DNA from: Chitinophagales bacterium
GTDB taxonomy: Bacteria; Bacteroidota; Bacteroidia; Chitinophagales; Saprospiraceae
Length of the DNA stretch: 64,000 nt
Direction: 5' to 3'
Assembly: GCA_017303475.1 (NCBI GenBank)
Contig: JAFLBO010000011.1
Coordinates: 1-64,000 of the forward strand
Shown one piece after another: positions 1 to 6,778 of this stretch. The notes under the pieces are model-generated. The model was given only the letters and a program-made list of their open reading frames with translations. It was not told the DNA's origin and ran no database searches. The position numbers and the translations under genes are program-made. The stretch's first letter is position 1, and every line of letters begins with the position of its first letter.

Positions 1-1
1 C

Positions 2-298
2 GCCTTCATCGGCTTCGAAGACCTTGCCAATGTCGCGGAAGAGGCCAAGACGCCCGAGCGCGATCTACCCCTGGCGATGGCTATCACCTTGGTCCTGTCG
101 ACGGTTCTCTACGTTGCAGTTGCGGTCGTTGCGGTCAGTGCCGCGCGACCGGACGAGCTTGCCGCGTCGAAGGCACCCCTCAGCCTTGTGTTTCAGCGTG
201 TGGCGCCCCTCAGCCCTGCCACCATCAGTGCCATTGCAAACCAGGTGAGTGCATACGACAGGTGGGTGTTGGTGAAGCGTGCCACCCATTGGGCATAG
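2..298 (+). CDS. APC-family amino acid permease, internal fragment (foreign-looking)
   Basis: The open frame runs in from the window edge. Its first ~75 residues show the APC permease signature FIGFEDLANVAEEAKTP followed by a hydrophobic helix. Such permeases are 12-helix inner-membrane amino acid transporters. Permease-like sequence stops near base 240 (…SPATISAIA), where helix 8 should continue; the rest of the frame to the stop is antisense to the next gene. GC is clearly higher than in the rest of the window. This is a fragment joined to unrelated DNA, not a working gene. Confidence 0.6.
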   Translation, partial: AFIGFEDLANVAEEAKTPERDLPLAMAITLVLSTVLYVAVAVVAVSAARPDELAASKAPLSLVFQRVAPLSPATISAIANQVSAYDRWVLVKRATHWA

Positions 299-1320
299 TC
301 CCAGTAGCGCTCGAAGGTGTTCTGCATCCAGTCCGTGTCGAAGGCGGCGTCGCCGTGTGCGAGGATGGACTTGAGGTAGACATTCACGCATTTGGCGGCG
401 TTGTTGGAGCCCTGGCCGGTGATCGGATCATTGAGCACCAGCACGTCGGCCATGCCCAGCACCTGGCGGCCCGAGGGCAGGACGCCGATCGGCTTGCGGA
501 CGGTGGGCGTGACGCGGCCGACCAGGATGCCGTTGTCGTCGGTGAGGCGCAGGTTCTCGCAGCGGGGCGCTTCCCAGGGGAAGAACTCGCGGATCAGTTC
601 GACCGTCAGGGCGAGATGATCCGCCGGCGTCTTGACCTCGCTCCAGCGGTCCATCGGGCCGCCGTCGATGCACTCCAGGTTGATGATGTCGCACGGGCCG
701 GTGTGGGTCATGGCCGGGAAGTTCACGTACTCGCCGATGCCCGGGTTGATGCTGATGTTGAGCGCGGAAAAGTCCTCACGGGGCTTCATGCCGTGCACGT
801 AGGTGAGGGCGATGGTACGCATCGGGCGGTCGAACACGGAGCGCTCCGCATCGCGCTCGAAGAGCTTGCCCAGTTCGCCCTTGCCGGTGGCGATCAGCAC
901 CAGATCGCTGTCCTTGGCGTACTCCTCGGTTTCCAGGATGCCGGCCTCCTGGATCACCAGCTTGCCGCCGCGGCGCTGGAATTCTTCCATCCAGCGGGGC
1001 ATCTTGATGCGCTGGTCCACCGACTGGCCGCTGGCGGCCATGCGCGAGCGCCAGTCGACCAGCTTGGTGCCGTCGCTGAGGCCGGCGCGCATGTGCACGC
1101 CCTCGATCGGCGGACAGACATCGTCCCACAGGGACAGGCCCAGCTCCCGTTCGAAGCCGATGGCCATGTCGTACATGGACTGGCTCGACATGACCTTGCC
1201 GTTGGCGATCTGTTCGCCGGTCCGGTTGGAGACCACGGTGACGTCGAAGCCCTTGGAGACCAGGCCGATGCCCAGATGCAGGCCGGCCTGACCGGCACCG
1301 ATGATGGTGATCTTGCGCAT
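193..1320 (-). CDS. StyA-like styrene/indole FAD monooxygenase, C-terminally truncated
   Basis: Residues 1-20 form a Rossmann FAD motif (IIGAGQAGLHLG). A later DPITGQGSNNAAK segment is typical of the StyA group of two-component flavoprotein monooxygenases, which epoxidise styrene or oxidise indole using FADH2 from a partner reductase. No reductase (StyB) gene is present. StyA proteins are about 415 residues. Here family-like sequence ends around FTNTHL (base ~250) and the last ~25 residues are read from permease DNA on the opposite strand, so the C-terminus is lost. GC-rich codon use is unlike the rest of the window and suggests a proteobacterial or actinobacterial source. The upstream bases 1321-1443 share the high GC. 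Confidence 0.7.
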   Translation of the reverse strand: MRKITIIGAGQAGLHLGIGLVSKGFDVTVVSNRTGEQIANGKVMSSQSMYDMAIGFERELGLSLWDDVCPPIEGVHMRAGLSDGTKLVDWRSRMAASGQSVDQRIKMPRWMEEFQRRGGKLVIQEAGILETEEYAKDSDLVLIATGKGELGKLFERDAERSVFDRPMRTIALTYVHGMKPREDFSALNISINPGIGEYVNFPAMTHTGPCDIINLECIDGGPMDRWSEVKTPADHLALTVELIREFFPWEAPRCENLRLTDDNGILVGRVTPTVRKPIGVLPSGRQVLGMADVLVLNDPITGQGSNNAAKCVNVYLKSILAHGDAAFDTDWMQNTFERYWDYAQWVARFTNTHLSYALTWFAMALMVAGLRGATR

Positions 1321-1430
1321 GTTGTGTCACTCCGCTTTGCGTTGTTGGGGGGATCCCCTTCCGGCGAAGGGGGTGAACGCAATGTGCGGGAAGCGGACTG
1401 TGCGGACTATTCAGTGCCTGCAGGCGATGT

Positions 1431-2429
1431 TCAGTTACTGCAGAAAAATGAAGCCAAAATGGTGCAATCTTCAAACCCGGCATTCATTCCCTGACCATAG
1501 AACGGCACTATAGCATGTGCGGCATCTCCAAGCAACAAAATACGTCCCTGCCATTGCCAGGGAGAGCATTGAACGGTTACCAAAGATGAGGTAGGATTTG
1601 CCCAAAAATCGTGTAACAAAGTGGGCATCAATGGAATAGCATCCGGGAAATATTTCCCAAAAAAGGCCATCACCTCGGCGTCATTCGTCAGATGTTCAAA
1701 GGAAACCGGCCCCTCAAAAGGCAAAAACATGGTGCAGGTGAAACTACCATCTGCATTGGGTAGGGCTATTAGCATATGGTTGCCGCGAGGCCAGATATGA
1801 AGAGCATCCGGATCCATGCGGTGGCTGCCGTCAGCATTGGGAGGAATGGTCAGTTCCTTATAACCATGATCCAGATAAAACTGCCGGTAGTTAAATCTGT
1901 CGGTACGCTGTAAGGCATACCTCACCGCGCTGAACGCGCCATCAGTACCAAAAATCAGGGGAGCATCCAGGGTTTTAACCTCTCCTGTTTTCATATCCTC
2001 GAAGGTGATCACCGGATTATTCAAATCCACTTCCACACAACGGTGTTCAAAGTAAAATTCCACATTGGGAAACGCTCCGGCGATGTGCAATAACTCCAGA
2101 TTCAGCCCTCCGCGCGAAACGGAATAAATGGCTTCACCTTCCTTGCCGTAGGGCTGAAAAACGACCTCCCCACTCAGGTTGTGGATCATACGGCCGGGCA
2201 TGGGAATGGCTACTTTTTCAAGTTTTTCCCGAATTCCGGCTTGATCAATAGCTTTCCAGCCGCGTTCGCTCATAGCCAGGTTGATACTTTTTCCGCCGTA
2301 ATAACCGGCCTGGCGCATGTCGCTCCTGCGTTCAAAAACCTTCACCTGATATCCCCTACGGGCAAGAAATACGGCCCAAAGCGAGCCCACAAGGCCTGCG
2401 CCTACAATGATGGCAGTTTCGTTTTTCAT
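1431..2429 (-). CDS. kmo: Kynurenine 3-monooxygenase, truncated at C-terminus
   Basis: This is an FAD-dependent aromatic hydroxylase converting kynurenine to 3-hydroxykynurenine in the tryptophan-to-quinolinate (NAD) route. An FAD-binding GAGLVGS motif lies near residue 11, and the second FAD motif GDAAHAIVPFYGQGMNAGFEDC lies near residues 300-321. Family members are about 450 residues; this frame stops at 332, right after GFEDCTIL, where the sequence passes into the GC-rich left segment. The last ~115 residues, including the membrane-associated helix, are missing. Base composition matches the rest of the window, so the native chromosome starts here. The truncation is probably an assembly join, not a biological deletion. 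Confidence 0.85.
   Translation of the reverse strand: MKNETAIIVGAGLVGSLWAVFLARRGYQVKVFERRSDMRQAGYYGGKSINLAMSERGWKAIDQAGIREKLEKVAIPMPGRMIHNLSGEVVFQPYGKEGEAIYSVSRGGLNLELLHIAGAFPNVEFYFEHRCVEVDLNNPVITFEDMKTGEVKTLDAPLIFGTDGAFSAVRYALQRTDRFNYRQFYLDHGYKELTIPPNADGSHRMDPDALHIWPRGNHMLIALPNADGSFTCTMFLPFEGPVSFEHLTNDAEVMAFFGKYFPDAIPLMPTLLHDFWANPTSSLVTVQCSPWQWQGRILLLGDAAHAIVPFYGQGMNAGFEDCTILASFFCSN
1436..1450. other. Composition junction between GC-rich segment and Bacteroidota DNA
   Basis: Left of about base 1443 the sequence is strongly GC-rich. To the right it has the moderate GC of the remaining 62 kb. Kmo homology breaks off within ~20 bases of this point. A CTGCAG hexamer sits at 1438-1443; it may be coincidence. 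A second, internal join lies near 240-250, where permease and StyA sequence meet on opposite strands. Confidence 0.7.
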
Positions 2430-2492
2430 GGTGCGAAGTTATCAGCCTCCCTCCTAAAATCAACCGGATTCCCGAGGTCTGCAGCTAATTGA

Positions 2493-3164
2493 TTATGTGT
2501 CTAAAAAAGAGATATCCACCCAATAGCGTTTAGGGTTGTCGGGATCAATCAATACCCGTACCGGGCTGCCCACGGGAAGGGAATCGGAGGGATCAGTGGA
2601 GAGTGTATCACTTTCAAAACTGTACAGCTGCTGGGTGTATGGATCCAGCCATTCTAATTTCAAGGAGTAGTAAGATCGGCCTTTATTGGAGCCGCGTTTC
2701 ACGTCGGTTAATTTAGCCTGAATTTCTTTCCCGAATTGTTGCAGCCAGTTGTACAAACGCCGCTTTTTTTCCAGCCAGTAAATGCCGCCAAACCCTACTC
2801 CGCCATGGGTAAAAAAGAAAATGAGCGGAAAAAGATTGAACCACCCCTCCCCTTCCAATTCTATGTCTGTTGGATCATCAGGCATATAGTATATTTTGAG
2901 CTGGTCCCCAATTTCGGCAGGACTTACACTCGTATAGGAGCTTGATTCATATACATGTTCCCGGCCACTTTCATCCATGAACCGAACCACCGGCGCTACC
3001 GAGCTTTTGGAATAACGCAGATCTACAACCGTACCTGTTGTTTCAATACCATTGTGGGTAACGTTCCACCTGCCATACACTAATACTGCAGAAATCACTC
3101 CGCACAGCAATCCGGCAGCGGCAAAAATGCCGAAGAAAAAGTACATACAACCTTTGGATCTCAT
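2493..3164 (-). CDS. DUF3592 membrane protein
   Basis: The product has 223 residues, with an N-terminal membrane helix (residues ~6-30), an exposed beta-rich segment containing the DUF3592-like core (TTGTVVDLRYS, a YYMPDDPTDIEL motif), a second helix around 113-130 and a C-terminal soluble domain that repeats the theme (RVLIDPDNPKRYWVD). DUF3592 has no established biochemical role. It reads away from the next gene with a ~90-bp divergent spacer. The family call is good; the function is unknown. Confidence 0.7.
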   Translation of the reverse strand: MRSKGCMYFFFGIFAAAGLLCGVISAVLVYGRWNVTHNGIETTGTVVDLRYSKSSVAPVVRFMDESGREHVYESSSYTSVSPAEIGDQLKIYYMPDDPTDIELEGEGWFNLFPLIFFFTHGGVGFGGIYWLEKKRRLYNWLQQFGKEIQAKLTDVKRGSNKGRSYYSLKLEWLDPYTQQLYSFESDTLSTDPSDSLPVGSPVRVLIDPDNPKRYWVDISFLDT

Positions 3165-3255
3165 ATCGATGATTTTCAGTAAATGTCAGTTTCCGCGGCT
3201 AACGTAAACTCTTTTTACCATTTAAACAGCATCTTTGCCTGACAATCCATTCATC

Positions 3256-4017
3256 ATGGTACTACTTTTTGCTTTATCATTTCTTGCACCCATTTTAGCG
3301 GCCTTGTTCGGTCTCTCTTTAGCCGGAACCATGCTCTGGCGGAAAAAGAAAAACGCCGAAATCCGCGCCAAATCCATGGAGCAAGTGGCTAATGAACTTG
3401 GGCTTACTTTTTCTCCAACGGATTCTTTTGGACTCATACCACAATTACAGGGATTCAAACTTTTCGACCGGGAGCGGGGGCGCTGGTTCAACCACGGAAA
3501 AATCACCAACGTTATGCGTGGCTGGGTGAACGAAACACAGGTGTATCTATTTGACTACTCCTACACTTTAAGTACAGGAAAAAGTAGATAAACAGTGACC
3601 CAAACGGTGTTTTTTGCCAACGACAAAAACTGGTTCCTGCCCAATTTTCATCTGAAGCCTGAAAGGTGGTGGCATACCCTGCAAAAAAGCCTGGGCTTTG
3701 ATTCTGACATCAATTTTGAGGATAATCCGGAATTCTCAGAGAAATTCTGGCTCAAAGGCGATTTTGAAGCACTCATCCGGGAGCAGTTCACCCCTGAACT
3801 CCAGGGTTTTCTAACCGAACGTCCGCCGGCACACCTGGAAGGCACCAATTATTACCTGCTGGGCTATAAACCCAAAAAGATAATGGATCCAGACGAAACC
3901 ATCTGGTTCTACCGGCATTGCCTCGAAATCGTGGCATTATTGCAACAAAAAAAGGGAGAAACCCTGCTTAAGCTGGCAGAGTTGGAAAAAGTGAAGGAGA
4001 TAAAATTACATGATTGA
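3256..4017 (+). pseudogene. Conserved membrane protein gene interrupted by one in-frame TAA
   Basis: Two open stretches (to 3588 and from 3592) lie in the same frame, separated only by a TAA at 3589-3591. Read through, they give one ~253-residue product: an N-terminal membrane helix, then a soluble domain (…DYSYTLSTGKSR, stop, TVTQTVFFANDKNWFLP…). The join reads naturally, as expected from one point change or a sequencing error, not two genes. I chose ATG 3256 over the TTG at 3235. The family resembles uncharacterised Bacteroidota membrane proteins; I assign no function. The last 11 bases lie inside an inverted repeat. Confidence 0.65.
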
Positions 4018-4150
4018 AGATTACATAAGTACATGATTGAAGAGGGGAGGCGCTGGGTTTGATATCCGGTTGGGGCCTGCGGCCCTGATGGCAACCCAAG
4101 CCGAACGCGTCCCTCGTCAATCATGTACTCATGTAATCTTCAATCATGTA
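4007..4150. repeat. Long imperfect inverted repeat with CATGATTGA/TCAATCATG motifs
   Basis: Arms 4007-4040 and 4117-4150 are 34 nt each and reverse complements with one mismatch. They enclose ~76 bp with its own GC-rich palindromic stretch (GGGGCCTGCGGCCC). The arms are built from repeats of CATGATTGAAGA / TCAATCATGTAC. The element sits between two convergent genes. Related TCAATCATGTAATCATG sequence recurs near 6625-6665. Confidence 0.8.
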
Positions 4151-4164
4151 CTCCTCTTCAATGG

Positions 4165-5109
4165 CTATTTCACCACCTTCTTAAAATACTCATACGTCAA
4201 CTTAAGCCCTTCTTCCCGATTAAATTTGGGCTCCCAGCCCAGAATAGTGCGCGCCTTGGTGATTTCTGGTCTGCGCTGTTTCGGATCATCAACTGGTAGC
4301 GGACGATAGTCGATGAAGGCTTTCGGGTTTTTCACCAAATCCAGAATTTCATGCGCAAATTGCATCACGGTGATTTCGGATGGATTACCCACGTTCATAG
4401 GCAAATGATAATCGCTGAGCAACAAGCGGTAGATGCCTTCCACCAGATCGTCTACATAGCAGAAGGAACGTGTTTGTGAGCCATCTCCAAACACCGTAAG
4501 TCCTTCGCCGCGAATAGCCTGGGCAAAAAAAGCAGGCAACACCCGACCGTCATTTACCCGCATCCTTGGACCATAGGTGTTAAAAATCCGGATAATGCGG
4601 GTCTCTACGCCATGGTAATTGTGGTAAGCCATGGTGATGGCCTCCAGGAAACGTTTGGCCTCATCGTAAACGCCACGTGGACCAACAGGATTCACATTTC
4701 CCCAATACTCCTCTGTTTGCGGGTGTACCAGTGGATCGCCATAAACCTCTGAAGTAGAAGCCACCAGAATTCTTGCCCCTTTTTCCTTGGCCAATCCCAG
4801 CAAATTGTGCGTTCCATGCGCTCCAACTTTCAGCGTCTGAATGGGCATCTGAAGGTAATCAATCGGACTGGCCGGAGAAGCAAAGTGCAGGATGTAGTCC
4901 AGTTTTCCTGGAACATGCACGAATTTGGTTATATCGTGGTGATAATATTCAAAGTCTTTCTCCGGAAACAAATGCTCAATATTAGCCAGGTCGCCGGTGA
5001 GCAAATTATCCATGCCGATGACCTGATAGCCCTCAGCCAAAAAACGATCACAAAGATGCGATCCGATGAAACCGGCCGCGCCGGCTACTAAAACTCGTTT
5101 TTTTGTCAT
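4165..5109 (-). CDS. UDP-glucuronate decarboxylase / UDP-xylose synthase-type SDR
   Basis: This extended short-chain dehydrogenase of 314 residues has the NAD-binding motif GAAGFIGS at residues 10-17 and catalytic Tyr148/Lys152 (YDEAK) with a TSEVYG serine-side motif near 119-124. The [16 protein letters not shown] and [10 protein letters not shown] signatures are those of UDP-xylose synthases, which decarboxylate UDP-glucuronate in the cytosol for surface polysaccharide precursors. Length is normal for a soluble UXS. It stands alone, converging on the split gene. A -7-like CAAAGGTA (reverse of TACCTTTG) lies at 5159-5166. dTDP-glucose 4,6-dehydratase is the less likely alternative. Confidence 0.85.
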   Translation of the reverse strand: MTKKRVLVAGAAGFIGSHLCDRFLAEGYQVIGMDNLLTGDLANIEHLFPEKDFEYYHHDITKFVHVPGKLDYILHFASPASPIDYLQMPIQTLKVGAHGTHNLLGLAKEKGARILVASTSEVYGDPLVHPQTEEYWGNVNPVGPRGVYDEAKRFLEAITMAYHNYHGVETRIIRIFNTYGPRMRVNDGRVLPAFFAQAIRGEGLTVFGDGSQTRSFCYVDDLVEGIYRLLLSDYHLPMNVGNPSEITVMQFAHEILDLVKNPKAFIDYRPLPVDDPKQRRPEITKARTILGWEPKFNREEGLKLTYEYFKKVVK

Positions 5110-5244
5110 GAAAATCCAATAAAGTATCAGCCAGGAACATCCCGGCTCTGGAAAGGCACAAAGGTACTTCCTTCACCCTTGCCCTACACCAACCCTATAA
5201 ATTAATGTCAAAAATCAGCGCCAACACCGATATTTGTCCCCCAC

Positions 5245-5325
5245 CTCAAACCCTTCAAACCCTTCAAGCCCCTCAAACCTCTCAAACCCCTCATACCCTT
5301 CAAACCCTTCAAACCCTTCAAACAT
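5245..5325. repeat. 9-bp tandem array, CTTCAAACC-type, about nine copies
   Basis: Nine contiguous copies of a 9-mer close to TTCAAACCC, with single-base variation. The array is outside any credible gene. It belongs to a composite element that reappears inverted at 6418-6530. Confidence 0.85.
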
Positions 5326-5327
5326 CT

Positions 5328-5348
5328 TCCCGGAATACCATTCCGGGA
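5328..5348. repeat. CCCGGAAT-3-ATTCCGGG palindrome, copy 1
   Basis: A perfect palindrome with 9-nt arms and a 3-nt spacer. The same core CCGGAAT-N3-ATTCC recurs at 6528, 6572, 9170 and 9283, always between genes. Confidence 0.8.
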
Positions 5349-5357
5349 TACATCAAA

Positions 5358-5390
5358 CCTTCAAACATCGGCGGCTAAACCCGCCGGTAC
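5358..5390. repeat. 33-bp inverted repeat, left copy
   Basis: This 33-bp stretch is the exact reverse complement of 6394-6426. It contains a CGGCGG…CCGCCG hairpin (5369-5386). With its partner it brackets a single gene, 5409-6383. Confidence 0.9.
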
Positions 5391-5408
5391 CGCAAACCCA
5401 TCCCTGCC

Positions 5409-6383
5409 ATGCTCGCCGTTCTTTCCATCATCATCGGTATCGTTTTCGTTCTGCTGCTATTTAGTATGCTTACTTCCGCCGTGGTAGAAGTGTACCACGC
5501 TTTTTTCGCCTCTCGTGGTAAACACCTGCGCGAAACCATGGAAATCATGCTGGGAAAAGACATGTGCGATAAATTTTATGCTCACTCCTATTTCCGGCAG
5601 CTTTCCTCTGCTACAAAACCTAAATCGAGTAAAAAACTGCCGATTTGGATGGAAAAAGGCACTTTCAGCAGCGTTTTAGCCGATATCCTGACCCCGCCCA
5701 ACAGCAACCTGAGCATTCCGGAACGCATTGCACTCATTGAAAATGAAGACTTGCGCAAGGTGCTGGATTTCCTCTGGCGCCAATCCAACAACCGCGTCGA
5801 TGTATTCCAGCAAAAGGTGGAGTCCTGGTTCGATGATGTAATGGCACGTGCCAAAGACTGGTTTGGAGATGCCACCAAATGGCGTCTGTTTATGATAGGC
5901 GTAGTGTTGGCCGGCATCCTGAATGCCGATACCATTCAAATATATAAAAGCTTGTCTGTCAATGCCGCACTGCGCGATGAACTGGTAAAAAATGCCGAAA
6001 CATTTGTACAAAGTAACCCCACCGTTACCGGTATTGACACCTCCAAAACATTTGAACAAGCCAAACAAAGTCTGACCATTTCCAAAGACCTGTACGTGCA
6101 AACCGTACAATCGCCCCTTGGGCTTGGCTGGACAGATCAGGGCGCCATTCCAGCCGACTGGTGGGCTTGGCTGATCAAAATAATTGGTTGGGTACTCACC
6201 GGTGTGGCCGTTACCCTGGGCGCGCCATTCTGGTACGATATGCTGCGCAAATTGCTCAGTCTCAAAGGTTCAACAGGTGGAGGTGGAAATACCGGCGGCG
6301 GAAACAATAAACCTGCCGACGACACCCCAGCCTTTGAAATGAAAGCAGCCAAAACAGATCCGACCAATCAAGCGGCGGGGTGA
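5409..6383 (+). CDS. Uncharacterised membrane protein, three to four helices
   Basis: The 324-residue product has an N-terminal membrane helix (about residues 3-25), a soluble middle (25-155), a second helix near 160-178 (WRLFMIGVVLAGILNADT), a periplasmic-size segment, a third helix region near 250-275 (IKIIGWVLTGVAVTLGAPFWYDML) and a low-complexity Gly/Asn-rich tail. The WRL…NADT and GAPFWYDML motifs look conserved-family-like, but I cannot name a function. ATG 5409 lies 18 bp after the left 33-bp inverted repeat and the stop lies 10 bp before the right copy. No partner gene is in reach. Confidence 0.7.
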   Translation: MLAVLSIIIGIVFVLLLFSMLTSAVVEVYHAFFASRGKHLRETMEIMLGKDMCDKFYAHSYFRQLSSATKPKSSKKLPIWMEKGTFSSVLADILTPPNSNLSIPERIALIENEDLRKVLDFLWRQSNNRVDVFQQKVESWFDDVMARAKDWFGDATKWRLFMIGVVLAGILNADTIQIYKSLSVNAALRDELVKNAETFVQSNPTVTGIDTSKTFEQAKQSLTISKDLYVQTVQSPLGLGWTDQGAIPADWWAWLIKIIGWVLTGVAVTLGAPFWYDMLRKLLSLKGSTGGGGNTGGGNNKPADDTPAFEMKAAKTDPTNQAAG

Positions 6384-6393
6384 CTTGGGCCTT

Positions 6394-6426
6394 GTACCGG
6401 CGGGTTTAGCCGCCGATGTTTGAAGG
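6394..6426. repeat. 33-bp inverted repeat, right copy
   Basis: Exact reverse complement of 5358-5390, with the same CGGCGG/CCGCCG hairpin at 6398-6415. It is followed outward by a 9-bp array and palindromes, mirroring the order on the left side. Confidence 0.9.
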
Positions 6427-6530
6427 GGGTGAGGGGTTTGAAAGGTTTGATGGGTTTGAAGGGTTGGATGGGTTTGAAAGGTTGGATGGGTTTGATGGGT
6501 TGGATGGGTTTGAAGGGGTTGGATGTATCC
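6418..6530. repeat. 9-bp tandem array, GGGTTTGAA / GGGTTGGAT type
   Basis: About twelve degenerate 9-mers, the reverse-complement type of the array at 5245-5325. They fill the space after the unknown membrane protein gene. No coding signal is seen beyond frame-neutral repeats. Confidence 0.8.
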
Positions 6531-6592
6531 CGGAATGATATTCCGGAAACAGGTTGGATAGATTGGATGTATCCCGGAATGATATTCCGGGA
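6528..6592. repeat. Two CCCGGAAT-3-ATTCCGG palindromes, copies 2 and 3
   Basis: Copies at 6528-6548 and 6572-6592, 44 bp apart, each preceded by GATGTATC. Both have the spacer GAT. Copy 3 is a perfect 9-nt-arm palindrome; copy 2 has mismatched ends. Confidence 0.75.
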
Positions 6593-6611
6593 ACAGGTCT
6601 GATAAGCTTGA

Positions 6612-6665
6612 TGAGCGAGCCTCCACTCATGTACTCGTCAATCATGTAATCATGTACTCGTCACT
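6612..6665. repeat. CATGTACTC / TCAATCATGTAATC repeat cluster
   Basis: Several short copies of CATGTACTCGTCA and TCAATCATGTAATC match the arms of the inverted repeat at 4007-4150. No gene overlaps it. The remaining bases to 6778 are the mutS2 leader, in which TAGATTTG and TAATTTTG are possible but unpaired -7 elements. Confidence 0.55.
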
Positions 6666-6778
6666 CCTCTGCTCATCTCCTCTTTTTCCACCCAAACCGT
6701 GAAAAAACCACCACCGGGGAACTTACTGGCTGTAGATTTGTTCTGGGGCGGTAATTTTGCCCCGATATTGTAACGCGT

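Noticed and set aside
262..1494. 410-residue open frame antisense to the StyA-like gene and spanning the junction
   Set aside because: Produced by high GC; crosses the chimeric join and has no recognisable domain.
5245..5325. Proline/serine-rich short protein from the 9-bp array
   Set aside because: The array keeps frame only because 9 is a multiple of 3; translation is pure repeat and there is no start context.
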